Part shown: one piece after another, positions 21,388 to 32,599 of the stretch
How positions within the stretch are numbered: the stretch's first letter is position 1
Layout of the letters: the number at the start of each line of letters is the position of its first letter
Source: Nephromyces sp. MM_2019
Lineage: Eukaryota; Apicomplexa; Aconoidasida; Nephromycida
Direction: 5' to 3'
Assembly (NCBI GenBank): GCA_015657535.1
Contig: JADHZB010001478.1
Location: 8,458 to 58,363 of the forward strand
Length of the DNA stretch: 49,906 bases
The notes under the pieces: generated by a model
Database searches by the model: none
What the model saw: the letters and a program-made list of their open reading frames with translations, nothing else
What the model was told of the DNA's origin: nothing
Position numbers and translations under genes: made by a program

Positions 21388-22109
21388 CTAGTTTCTGGCT
21401 TTCCCTGATGAGAAATACCCTCTATTGGCCTTTTTAAGTAAGCTGCCGATAGCAGCGCATGGCAGAAAGCCGGAATTGCGCAAACTCGCAGTTTCCTTGT
21501 CCTTATACGCTTCTAAAGTGTACCCGTATAGTTCTTTTAGTTCGTTCGGTAACGTGAACTGTGGAGGTCCCACTGCAGCTCCACACCTTTGAAATTTGAA
21601 CGCAGTCACTGTCCCGCGGCAGCTCCAAAGAGTGTAATAAAGCTCAAAAAAATATCCAGAACTACTATATAGCGCAATAATGCAACCAAATTTCAGCGGT
21701 AAAGTTTCCGAGTCTAGGGTAGCCTCAAAGGCACCTCGAAAATTCACTAGCTGGATACAGTAGATGGGCTCTGAGCAATCTTGTGAAAGAATGCAAGTTT
21801 TGCACCAAAAATTTTTTTTTGTGGATGTCTACACCTTTTAGTGAAGGGTACGTACACTGCATGTTGTGTGACGGCAATTAAGGATGTCAGAACTTTGTTT
21901 CTACGCTTCCTTAGCATTAAACCAATGTTCTCTCTGCATGTACCAAAGCTCTGTAAGTAGTTGGATGAGCATAATTCATCCGCTTTTGAGCTTCCCCTCA
22001 AAAATGTTTCATAGTAAGCAGGTGAAACGGTCAAAAAGTCTAATTGCTCGGTTTCACAAAGGATCAACACCCGGCCACTAATGTAGAGACATTTAAGCCC
22101 AACTGCCAC
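21388..22109 (-). other. two abutting long open frames without ATG
   Basis: Frames 22109-21747 and 21747-21388 on the minus strand are open for about 120 codons each and overlap at TAGTG. Neither contains an ATG start and neither resembles a family I know. They could be a decayed gene with one frameshift, exons, or chance. They lie just upstream of the CPW-WPC gene start. Confidence 0.25.
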
Positions 22110-22632
22110 GACATCAATGCTTCATTACGAGAGGCCCTCGCATAGGTGCGCGTTTCGCATATTTTGTATGGGGCTAAATAGGCTCCAAGAAATTGGACGC
22201 CTGCGTAAGCCTCTTATGCTTCTAGAGTAATTCTAAGCATTTAAAATGGAAGAACTTAAGCGTGCTCGCACTAATGGACCATTAGGTTGATCCAGTACGA
22301 CCCAGGAAACGAAAGTAAGGAGTACTTAATTCTACTTATGGAGTGTATATATTCAACAATCGGCAAAAACGCGACTACTCGAAAAGAGCATGAGCAAATC
22401 ACGCGGAATCTCAAACTCTTTCCTTCGATATCTCATTTTCTCCAACTTGTTATCCTTGATCTTACAAGAAAATTATTCCACCTAGGACTTGCGGAACTAC
22501 ATATGGATTCAAGAACTCCGCAGGACTGAATATAAACGCCACGGATTAGCCATAAAAAAGCCTGCATTTTTGATTGATAGCGATACCATAAAGGAAAGTT
22601 AAATTCAATCAAGCATAGGCATCAAAAAACAA

Positions 22633-22713
22633 CTAGGGATCACTAGTTGGAACGCGAACAGCCTCCGAAACGAAATCGCCTCTATTCCATTGCTAATTCG
22701 GGGGAAGAATTAA
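22633..22713 (+). mobile_element. possible non-LTR retrotransposon endonuclease fragment
   Basis: A short frame reads GITSWNANSLRNEIASI before a stop at 22711. SWNxNxLR is the first motif of the apurinic-type endonuclease at the N terminus of LINE-like ORF2 proteins. Only this motif is visible; the later endonuclease motifs and a reverse transcriptase were not found. Stops and frame changes around it fit an old relic. Chance similarity is possible. Confidence 0.3.
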
Positions 22714-23156
22714 AACCACTAAACTATCAATTTGACAACAGAATTCCGTCTATGCAATTTTAAATAGCACCAGCAAGCCGTCAAATCATCGCTACATTGT
22801 ATGCCTGAACAATTATAATAAACTAACGGTATGCACTCAGATCCACATTACTGCTAAACTACATTTCAGGGCGAAATAAATATAATGTTAACAAGTATAT
22901 AGCCACGTAAAGCCTAAATAAAATCAAGATAGCGACGCTAATTGCGCAGATAGCAAGGACTTGAACTCTTATTTTTTCCGAATATGAAGCTAGATAAAAA
23001 CCTAGACAAATGTCATTGAACATTTGTAAAACGGGCAAAGAGAAAAAATATCGCTTCACTACGATATCCGCGCAGAAAAGAGTATGATATGTTTGCACGC
23101 AAAAACTCAGCAAGTTTTTAACGTTAAAGAAGTATAAGAGCTAGGCTAAACAAAGA

Positions 23157-23745
23157 ATGAAACAACAAATCAAAATGCAAGCACTTAAAAATAAGCAGAA
23201 TAACGTGGGTTCCAAAAGCGAAAACGCTAATAAAATCAAGAAAAATGGAGATATAAACACTAGCAACCGCCCAACCTTCAATAATACAAGCAGGATAAAA
23301 ACAAGCCAAAAAGCTTTCTATACGAAATATAAGATGTTCATAAAAGTTCATCATTTTGAGTCCCACCACCGCCATTGATGAAATCACTAGCACCTGGACT
23401 TGCCAAGCGTAATTTCGGTAAATAGAAGAGTAAAATTTATTTTAACTCCAGAAAACGAAGAAAAGATCAACTATAAAACAATCGCGACAGAAAGGAAAAT
23501 TAAAGTTGCTGCTAGGCTAAAAAAATTCAGCAAGGAAGAAATTTGACAATTCTCATTCAATTTGGCGCATCCAACAGAGCGACTTGCAACTTTGCCAAAG
23601 CCGAACAAAAATACCCCAGTTATAACTACAAGTAGGTGCCTGTAACAATTGAGGAAACTGGTGCAACGAACATTGGATGGGCAAACAAAATTTTAGGCAA
23701 CCAGGAACGCGGTAAACGTGATAAATACTTTGTCAAAGGCTAAAA
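23157..23745 (+). pseudogene. decayed coding-like segment, unknown origin
   Basis: Successive frames read like one damaged protein: 23157-23378 (Lys/Asn-rich, ending SHHRH), 23391-about 23546 (LPSVISVNRRVKF, then KIKVAARLKKF), then a shifted frame through SNRATCNFAKAEQKYP and, past one stop, IEETGATNIGWANKIL to a stop near 23743. Composition is basic. It lies downstream of the endonuclease-like fragment on the same strand, so both could derive from one element. No family is recognised. Confidence 0.25.
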
Positions 23746-24718
23746 ATAATATTTTTATTCCCTTTCAAATAGTTCTAAAAGAAATTTGCCTTCAAATCAG
23801 GTTTTTTTACAACAAGCGAAATCGTAGCTATTGCGATAAACGGAAATTGAAAGGTTGAAAATGAAACTTTAAAATATTTTCTCAACGAGAAAACATTCTA
23901 AAAATTAATGCACAATCCGTTTGTACAAAAAAATTTATGAGGTATATCTTATTGCCAGGCTAACAACTAGAACACCAAGCTAACATGTTTAATAACAGCC
24001 AATTAATAATCACCTTTTATACGTAAACGTGCACACAAGGAAATCAAAGGTACTCCTCGAGCATAAGCTGAAAAAGCAACAACAAAAATCCTAAAAATCA
24101 GGTTTTTAGAGTGTATTATCAATCAAAAAATACAATCCTGCAGAGAATCCGGAGGTCAATAGCTCGTCAGCTCGATATCCAAGAGCTTTTCATCTAAAAA
24201 AAAATTCGGTATATTAATATTGAGGCATGAAATTATCCATTTTGCTAGAACTCTTCCTTTCATTTGAAAGCAGTGAAAAAAAAGAAATTGCACAAGACAC
24301 TCTAAATATCGCTGAAGAAAGAGTGAGATTCGAAACACTTCCTTGCTATAATTTCAATGCAATGCTCCATTTTAGCCCTTGAAAATGGTGGGTGTTTCAC
24401 ATTGTTGAAAGTATGCTTCACCGTGTATACGTCAGGCTTATTAAAAGGTACATATAGCAGTCTAAGCTAGTAAAGCAAAAAAACAGGAATTCATAATCAA
24501 GAATGAACTAGCACAGCAGACTATAATTGCCTGTGAAAGAGCATCACAAAGAATAATCGGCGAAAAGTAGTCATCTTCGCGTATAAATATAACGCGACAG
24601 TAGTTTCTTTCATATTTAGCATATTCAGTTTAAGTTTATGGTATTAATATGGTAGTCATGCGGCATACCTAATAATAACCACTACTCACTGGAAAAAGCA
24701 TTAAAAACGAACAGGAAA

Positions 24719-26677
24719 TTAGACACGCTGTAAATAAAGCCGTGGCATACAACAGAATAAAGCCTCCAAGATGAAAAAGGCACAAAAATTGCAGTAGTAA
24801 CCTGTGAGCGTCTTCAAAACTGACTGCCCAGCTTCCTTCAAAATCTGCTCAATATTCATAGGATTATCCCCAAACCAACCTAGCTGATCCGATATTAAGT
24901 GAACTGAAGCGGAGGGGAAAAAAAAGAGAAAAACTCGCTTTTGAAGACAGAAAAACTGAGTTTCATATGGAGACTGCGGTTGCTGCATCTTCAGATAGAA
25001 AAAAAGGCATAGATTTGGACTATATACGATTGATACAGGTAGAATAACAGAGCTGCCGTCTAGGGAGTGATAAGACATGAGATTTACATGAGGAAGGAGA
25101 CCAGCTCCTACCGAAAAACGGGAAAAAAATAGCAAAAATTCCATAAAATGTAGTTTAAATTACAGCAATTAAAGTCTGAAATCAGGTATTACAAAATAAG
25201 GGGTATTTAAAACGCTGCAATAGAAATTATGATTCTGAAAGCACATCCGTCATCAAAAATATACGCTAAAGAAAGCAGAAAAAAAAGGACATATCCTACA
25301 CGAAATATCCAGCAGCAGCTGCCCAGCTATATAGTAATTCAAAGCAAAAAAAACGAGGTTGAACCATAATCTTAGTTTAATCAGGCTTCAAAAGCAGACA
25401 TAAACTACTAGCAAATAAAAACGATTTTCGGCTACCTTTTTAACATTAAAAAATTATTTTATAATTCGACTTTGGTCAAAGTTATGGCAAAAAATGGAAA
25501 CAGAATTATCGCAAAAAGCTAAGCACATCAAAGAGGAAATTGAATACGAATGCTAAACACTCATGCTACTCTGCAAGTCAATCAAATGGCAAAATATTTA
25601 AACCTAAAAGATTTTGTGAGTACTTATTAAAAAAAGCACTCTTTATTTTTCCCAAGTAAGCTGAATACATCAAACCTTGCACACAAAAGCATCGTAAAAA
25701 CGCGAAAACCACGAAAAATTGGTGTTCTTTACATTCAAAAAAAGATACTGCTTCATGTTCCATCATTCAATCAACAAAAAGAACAATGGAGGTGCAGCTT
25801 CATGCTCAAGCATTGAATCGACAAAAGAAACTATACAAAAAACACGATGCTACCCCAATGTTTTCGTGCTTCTGATAATACCCAGTTACTTACGCTTCTT
25901 GCAACCAGAACATCTCACCAACACCACGCCGTGATGATAAGAATGTTTCGAGAACTTCTTTGCTGATCGAGTAGAGCAAACCTCACAGGTGAAAACGATA
26001 ACGTATACACCATCCTTCGCATTCTCTCCGGTTCCAGGTATCTTCTTCAGAAAATCTTCAGATGATAATGCACCTGCAATCACTGTATTACTTAAAGTTG
26101 AGACCTCAGACTTCCCATCTTCAGTTGACAAAGAAGTACTTGATTGTTGCTCGATGATATCATCACATTCTCCACTTTCTCGGGAAGATACGTTTGCCTT
26201 CGGAGCCCAATTCTGGCCGTCACTGATGCAGTCATCACTCAATGTATTATATCTCGAGAAATATCTCTTCTTCAAACTGTTTGTATTACAAGTCTGGAAC
26301 TGTATACATGATGGTGGATGCGCTGAAGCAGGAAATTCTTTGCTTTCATCCATAAAATGGTAATAAACAACAGAGGGAGGATTGTAAAAGTATGGCGACG
26401 GGTGACTCAATGAGGCAAACGCGGAATGATGAAGAAAACTAGAGTTGAAGCATAAGGATGGGCTGATTACGATAGACGATAAACGTGTTGCAAATCTCTC
26501 AGGACGTCGTTTTTCCAAAGCTCCAGCAAGAGATTTTGTTACAACTTGAGGCTCACAACTCTTGACCAACAGTGAAGGGAATCTGTATTTCGTTATACTA
26601 CTTAATCCTAAGAAATTTTTGCTGATTTCACATCTTCTTATCGCATGGCTGAAGACAAGCGGAATTCTAGGAATCAT
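24719..26677 (-). CDS. DNL-type zinc finger protein (Zim17/Hep1/Tim15), mitochondrial Hsp70 escort
   Basis: Two exons: 26677-25894 (261 codons, donor AAGC|GTAAGT) and 24903 onward (acceptor CCGCTTCAG), joined in phase 1. The join makes [17 protein letters not shown]. The zinc site is C-x2-C at 231/234 (FTCEVC) and C-x2-C at about 256/259 (RCSGC), followed by the DNL-like box, here S-D-Q-L-G-W-F, and [10 protein letters not shown]. Family members keep mitochondrial (or plastid) Hsp70 from aggregating. The start [16 protein letters not shown] is Arg-rich, lacks acid residues and fits an organelle targeting peptide; 27 codons upstream are open but lack ATG. About 200 residues of Ser-rich sequence separate it from the zinc finger, far more than usual. 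The frame stops at 24719; a donor at 24801 before that is possible, so the last residues are uncertain. Confidence 0.85.
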
Positions 26678-26839
26678 CTTGTGTGTGTAGAGGCAGCAAG
26701 ACTTACGGCGTTGCGTAGTCTTGCCCTGAAAAGGTGTTAAGTTTTTATTTTGTTTCAAAAGTAGTGTTTGTCTTTAATGTAGAGGACTGTGTGAGGCGAT
26801 GCTACACATGTGGGTTGCCATCAAGGCAAGAAACTGTTG

Positions 26840-27050
26840 GTAGCTGTAATGTGTGCATGTGTTTGTGTGTGTTTGTGTGTGTGTGTGCGTGTGTTTGTGC
26901 GTGTATTTGTGTGTGCGTGTGTGTGTGTGTGTGTGTTTCTTTTTTTGCGTGTATATCTTTTTCGTGTGTGTGTATGTGAAGTTCTCTGCGTGTTGCTGTG
27001 CATGCGTGAATCTCTCTGTGCGCGCGTGTGTGAATCGGTTTTTACGCGGG
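26840..27050. repeat. TG-rich microsatellite
   Basis: (TG)n with interruptions by TT and CG, densest at 26850-26940. It lies just upstream of the start of the DNL gene, which runs the other way. Open frames across it on both strands are repeat products. Confidence 0.9.
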
Positions 27051-30000
27051 CACATGCTATTGATATCTTTCCATAAAACCTTTGGTGAAATTAGCCCAGC
27101 AGTGTGGAGGGTTATCCTAAAAAATATGAGCTCATCTAGCGACCTAGAAGCTAACTAAGCATAAGAAGTAAATCTATGGGGCAGGTCCTCTAAAGAGTGC
27201 TGGTATCTAGGCAGCAAACCTCTGCCAAGCCGATATTTCAAAGATGTATTTTGCCCTTGATAGAGCACGAAACTTATAGTACCTCTTCAAAATAGCGCAA
27301 GGAAGTTCCCCCCGCTATGTGTTTCTGCATTTCTTCTTCACCCTAGCTGTGCAGTATCCTAGAACACAGCTTGCAGATTCCTTACAAAAAGTCACGAAGG
27401 CACGAGCTACGGAGCTAGGATACAATGATAGATGCAAAATGATGCAAGAACAAGCAGATTTGACCTTTTTTTGTACTAAAGATGCTAGATATTCATAGCA
27501 TCATCTCATTGCCCAGTATAGAGTAGAAAGCAGTGGTTACGTAACGAAAGGCTCAGCAAGCTGAAGGTTGGGATAGGGCTTTCAAAAACTTGGTGACGGC
27601 TTCAGTGAATATACTAGTCTATAACAGGTTGTTTGTAGCAGTATTGAATCAGCTGATTTGTTCAATACTTTCAGCAAGGGCAGCAGGTGCAACACAAGGA
27701 AAAAGCTAGGCTGTAATATACGCATATGTTTCAAACAAAGAAGAAGAAGGCTGTTTCAAACACCTTGTAAGCTTAATTCGAATGGTATAAAAACATAGAT
27801 TTATCCTCAATGCATTACCACCAGATTGGGTTACTTCAAGCTTAGCACAGCGTAAACCTACTTTTTTGTTCTGCTAGATGTATGTATAGCTTCGATGAAA
27901 TAGAGTATGAATTTTTTGAGGTTAGAAACTCCAGACTGTGAAGTCTTTTTCCTACAGCACTAAGCAGCAACTACAGAGTAACTGCTTTTCTTAACTGTAT
28001 CAATCATAGGACTCAATCACTAGTGCCTTTGCTCTTCGTGTGTCCGTACAGTGCTGGACAAAAAATTAAACGGAAAAAAGCTATATAGCAGCCCTAATAT
28101 AACTACGGGGGGGTAATACTACTAGTAGCATTAGGGAAATGGTATACGGTAGTATCATGCTATCCTATAAAGGCCGCTCTCAGAAAATATAAGTTTCCAA
28201 CTTAAGAAAGCCTGCGGGCTTCTTTGAATATATTTTAAGCGATGAGCTGTGTGTGCGGCGAAATGCTTATATTTTCCTTCTAGTTACATCGGAGAAAAGA
28301 CTTGGACTCCTTCCCAGGAAAGGTTATTAACTGAGCCCATCGTATTCAATTGACGCTCCTAAATGTGATGCCTTAGCCGCTAGAGGGAAAAAAAATCTGG
28401 AAAGGGAAGGAATTGAGCAAAAAAAGCTAACAAAAATGCCTTCGAGGTGCAGCTTATTGCTGTAGCTACCCGTGCTATGAAAGAATAAGCTAGTCTTGCT
28501 TCAGTGCGTCTTGCTGTTATTTCGTGGAGTTCAGCCTGCTGATGCTTCAAATGGCTCGAGGCACGCCAGTGTCAGTTCAGTCAACGCAAAAAATCCTACT
28601 GGCTTTACGCCACAACTCCAAGGAGCTCCAGAAATTTGTGTTTCCTTATGAAGATGAAGAGGAAAACGAAGATGATGAAGACGAAAGCGAAGACGAAGAC
28701 GAAGATATCCTTCGTATACTAGCAAAGATGTGGTCAATTAACCAGAGACCTGGCAATACAAGGGCAGTATTTAAGCTTTATCTAGTATTTTGAAGGGCGC
28801 AGTACAAATATTTTTTGCTGAAGTATACGATTTACCCTTTTTATGCTGAAATATCATTGATTTTCCAAGAGAAACAAATTTTCCGGCAAAGTGCTTAGAG
28901 TGGTACCAAAATACCTAATATCTCAGGCTCTCCACCCTATAGCTAACCGTCTAAATGCTCCGCAATGGGGAAGGCCTCTTCTCAGCTGATCTGCTGTATG
29001 TCTACCCACTGCGTAGTGATTCGGTTTTTATGTCTTACCTAGGCGGTTCTGCTTGCCCATGCATAGCAAGAAGATCGAAGATTTACTTTAAAGAAACCAC
29101 CCGTTTAGAACCTCAAGTAACTTCATCTGGTCGTGCAAAGTGCATCAAACAGGTTCGTGGCATCTTTTGAAACCTAGAGCAGTGTCCCATCCAGAGTGAC
29201 AATTAAAGGACTATGCGCGACGGTTTTCTAGCTATGCTAGGCAAAAACTCTTTGCCAGCAGCTTTAAGTTTGACAGCATTCGTAGCCATCCCGCGGCTAA
29301 TTTACATTTTTTGAGTCCTATTGACTCAAACTCTATTTGCTAAGCGTGCCTCCTCGGATATGTTTGCCTTTTCACTGTATTCTAACCCTACTTTTCTGCC
29401 GTTTTTTAACCGACAAACCCCCAATAATCCCAACAACCTAGAAATCCCCCCGCTATCATGCCTAGACTCATCATTTTAAAGCTGCTATCAAAGTCGATAA
29501 AGCGAAGAATATCCTGATATTCTGCGGCTGCAGCATGGCAATCTTTTAATTAAATTAGTACGTAAAATAAAAAAAAACCTGAAAATTTATGGAGTTTATC
29601 TGCTCTGCCACCTATTCAGCAGGCAGATGAACAGACGGATGTGCTGGAAACAAGAAAAAATTCTTCCCCCGGTGACAAAATTAGATGTTCTTCAAAGGTA
29701 AAGAAATCAGTTAAATTCAAAGAGTTGAACATATTTTAACGCGCCCAAAGGAGCAAGTAGGAATATCGTACAGTTTATTCAAAACGCTCAAGGGGCAATG
29801 TTGCTTTTTTTTTCTAGGTAGACGAATTTCTACCCAAAGAAAGCAGAGTTTTATGCAGTCAGAAACGAAAGTGTTTTTATGGCATTGCACATTACAATGC
29901 CGCGCTAATACAACATAACTCAAATTAAAAGCAAATTTGGATATCCGTTTGGAAAAAAATAATCATTCAGATTTCAAGCTATATAGTATCAAAAACCTCG

Positions 30001-30930
30001 CTCATCCTATCATAAAACGGCCAAAGGAAGATGCAATAATATGCCCATAAAGCAAGAGCTAGGTCTTCAACACACACAACTCTATATCATAGAAAAAAAG
30101 CTAGGACTTCAAATAATTTTGCACAAAGAAGCCCGTAAAATATAGCTCAGTCGACACATTTTACGCACTTGGCAACGCTGTGTGTGCTGAATTTTATGGT
30201 GAGCAGCCGCTATTACATGAAATGCAGCACAGTTACACGACTGCAGAGTAAACTCTGTCAATCCAATTCTTAAAGTCATCATTTCACTAAAATACATTTG
30301 CTTCTTTGGCATAGCTACACAAACATATATCTTGTGAGTTTCTCTGCTTTTTCGTGATACCGAGAGATATTTAAGAGAGATTTTTTCCATTCAAAATGAC
30401 AAGCCTATTCTCTGTCATGTAATCCACTTTATAAATCCATAGTTCTAGGCTAAGAAGTTATCATGCAATTCCTTAAATCATACTCTAAAAATAGCTTAAG
30501 AAGGAGAGCGTAGGCAGTCACTGCTTGCCTCGTATCTTCATCCACATCAAAGCAATCCAAACGTAGAGTGAAACCAGTAAAAACTACGCAAAATGCACAT
30601 TACTTAGACTTCTAAAAGCTCAATCATGATGTGTTAAGCAGGCAAAATCACGCCAGTACCAGGTCTCACACAGTGTGCAGGTAGGTAAACTTAACCACTG
30701 CACAAAAAAAAAGCGCTCAGAAACCATGAAATACAAAATCTAAAGCATGGGAAACATTCAGTGTGTGTGTCTGTTAATCTCTGTGGAAGAGAGTTCTATG
30801 AAGAAGTAGATAAATCTTGTAAAACGGGGCTAATGGGAGGTTTGCAGAAGAAGCAAAACATGTCACTTAAAGAAACATTCAATAGAAAAGCGAAAAAGAT
30901 GCAATATTCTTGGAAATTGAATAGCTGAAT
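27051..30930. other. unassigned intergenic region
   Basis: No gene could be supported. A plus-strand frame at 28524-28790 encodes an acidic run of GAA/GAT codons (about 28650-28705) flanked by ordinary-looking sequence; on the other strand the same DNA is open too. Both could be a gene relic or chance. Confidence 0.4.
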
Positions 30931-32004
30931 GGCGCAAGATATGGGTGTGCGTATGTGTGTGCGGATTTACACATATCTGTGGCTGTGTGTGGGGTTGTGT
31001 GTACCTGCTGTGTGTGGAGCTGTATCCACATATATCTATGGCCGTGTGCGGATTTACTTGCAAATTATGTGTATGGAGTTACATCTGTTTCACTTTACAC
31101 CATATTGTAAAGAAATCATTGGATTCTGCACTAATCTCGAGAAAGCATCAGGCTTGACACTGCTCCTACGAGAGACACGGCGATGAAAAAAAGACGAAGG
31201 CCTTAGCGCACTATTTATTACCAGAAATGATCATTGATACTACTCTAAAAATATAAAAACTTCGTCAAATACTTTAATACTATCAAAAGAGAGCTTTTTG
31301 CTGGCTTTCAATCCGAAAATGACCACGCAGCTCCGCATGAAGACAGATTATATAATCGCTTAAGCCTGTAACTAGCCTAAAACTCACATAAACCGTCTAG
31401 CTAGCTTCTCTAGCATGAACGAAACTCGCGTTATTGCAAACAAACTTGTACTTTTTCACAACAATTCAGCGGCATCCATCATATCTGTCGCTAAAGATTA
31501 CTACCTACATACAAAATGTCCGCCCAATGGATAACTAAACATAATTAGAGAACCAGAAAAAACCCTTGAACAGTACCAAAAGGATTCTACATCGCCTATT
31601 AAGCCGCTATAAGAAGAAACAGCAATTGTGGGGAAGCTTTTGAGTGTACTTACATTGCACAATCTAATCCTTTTGCTAATGCTGGGAGCTGGACTATGCT
31701 TGTGGGGTTTCACACAACAACGCAAATCTATACAACTGATACATTGCTGATATGACGAGACAAGCATATCCGCTTAAGCTTACAAAAGAATGTGAGTGGA
31801 CAAATTTCTGCGAATATAAAAAGCCTTAATATACATTATCATCTCCTAATGAAGTACATGGTTAGCATACCACTAACACAAGCTTTCGCCAGTAGTATAA
31901 TAGTTTCCATCTAAGAGCAATCCATGCATCAATTTCTTCCATTAAGAAAAATGAACTTGATAGTGAAATGATACACATCGCTGCCACTTTAGGCGTAAAA
32001 TAGA

Positions 32005-32100
32005 AGGAGGATGCTCTTCCCCTTCATAAGGTGCTTCCGCAATCTCTTTGGAGGGAGATTCTCTTTCCTTTCATGAGGTGCTCCTCCCATCTCTTCATAG
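32005..32100. repeat. two diverged direct copies, about 45-50 bp
   Basis: Two adjacent stretches share the order gctcttcc...ttcataaggtgcttcc and tctctttcc...ttcatgaggtgctcctcc. They look like an old tandem duplication. One minus-strand frame is open across both copies. Confidence 0.5.
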
Positions 32101-32458
32101 TACTAACAGCCCCATCATTAGCAATGCTTCTTGCAAGCAATCACACCTTGCAAGGAGAAGAGTCTAATAACACGACACTATACGATGAAAAAACGTTAAC
32201 TTCAAGGTAAGAAGTGGCTGCATGCGTGATTTGTCGTCGGCTCAACCTGCAATTGAACATTGGAATAGCTGACAAACCAGTAACACACTGAGTAGCACTA
32301 CGGAAGGCCCCTTAAGGAAGGAATTATAAAACCAAAATTGATCCTCCAGAGCTGGTATAAGCCTCAGTTGAAGACGCGTGGCCAGCATCATCCTTACATT
32401 CTTCAATCTGTTTGTTGTAGGCAACATTTAAGTGTGTGAAACGACCAAAAACTGCTCA

Positions 32459-32575
32459 AATAGTGGAGACTTATGTATAAATCTACCCCTCTTTCTAAGA
32501 GAGAGAGAGAGAGATTCTCCTGTTTCTACACATGTTAGCTGAAACAGTGGAGACTTATGTATAAATCTCCCCCTA
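32459..32575. repeat. direct repeat of a 26-27 bp unit
   Basis: agtggagacttatgtataaatct followed by cccc occurs at about 32462 and again near 32546, separated by an (AG)n tract and unrelated sequence. It lies immediately downstream of the sphingomyelinase stop codon, so probably in its 3' untranslated region. Confidence 0.75.
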
Positions 32576-32599
32576 GACAGACCATCCTTTTTTCCCCTG

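Larger units (their letters stand above)
22110..24718. other. unassigned region between the CPW-WPC and DNL genes
   Basis: No intact gene. Plus-strand fragments that look like decayed coding sequence are listed separately (22633-22713, 23157-23745). Another plus-strand frame of about 50 codons (about 24228-24380) is open and charged, but unidentified. Confidence 0.4.
30931..32599. other. unassigned region with TG patch and weak minus-strand exon candidates
   Basis: A TG/GTGCGG-rich patch lies at about 30945-31060. On the minus strand, 31688-31654 is bordered by GTCCAG and a perfect GTAAGT donor, and a segment after TTCTTATAG near 31610 continues in phase to a stop near 31501. The joined product is short and not recognised with confidence. 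I annotate no gene here. Confidence 0.3.

Noticed and set aside
31501..31690. Resemblance of the joined minus-strand segments to a V-ATPase proteolipid
   Set aside because: Only a few residues (AIGLIGD) match; the expected glutamate-bearing helix and the rest of the proteolipid are absent.
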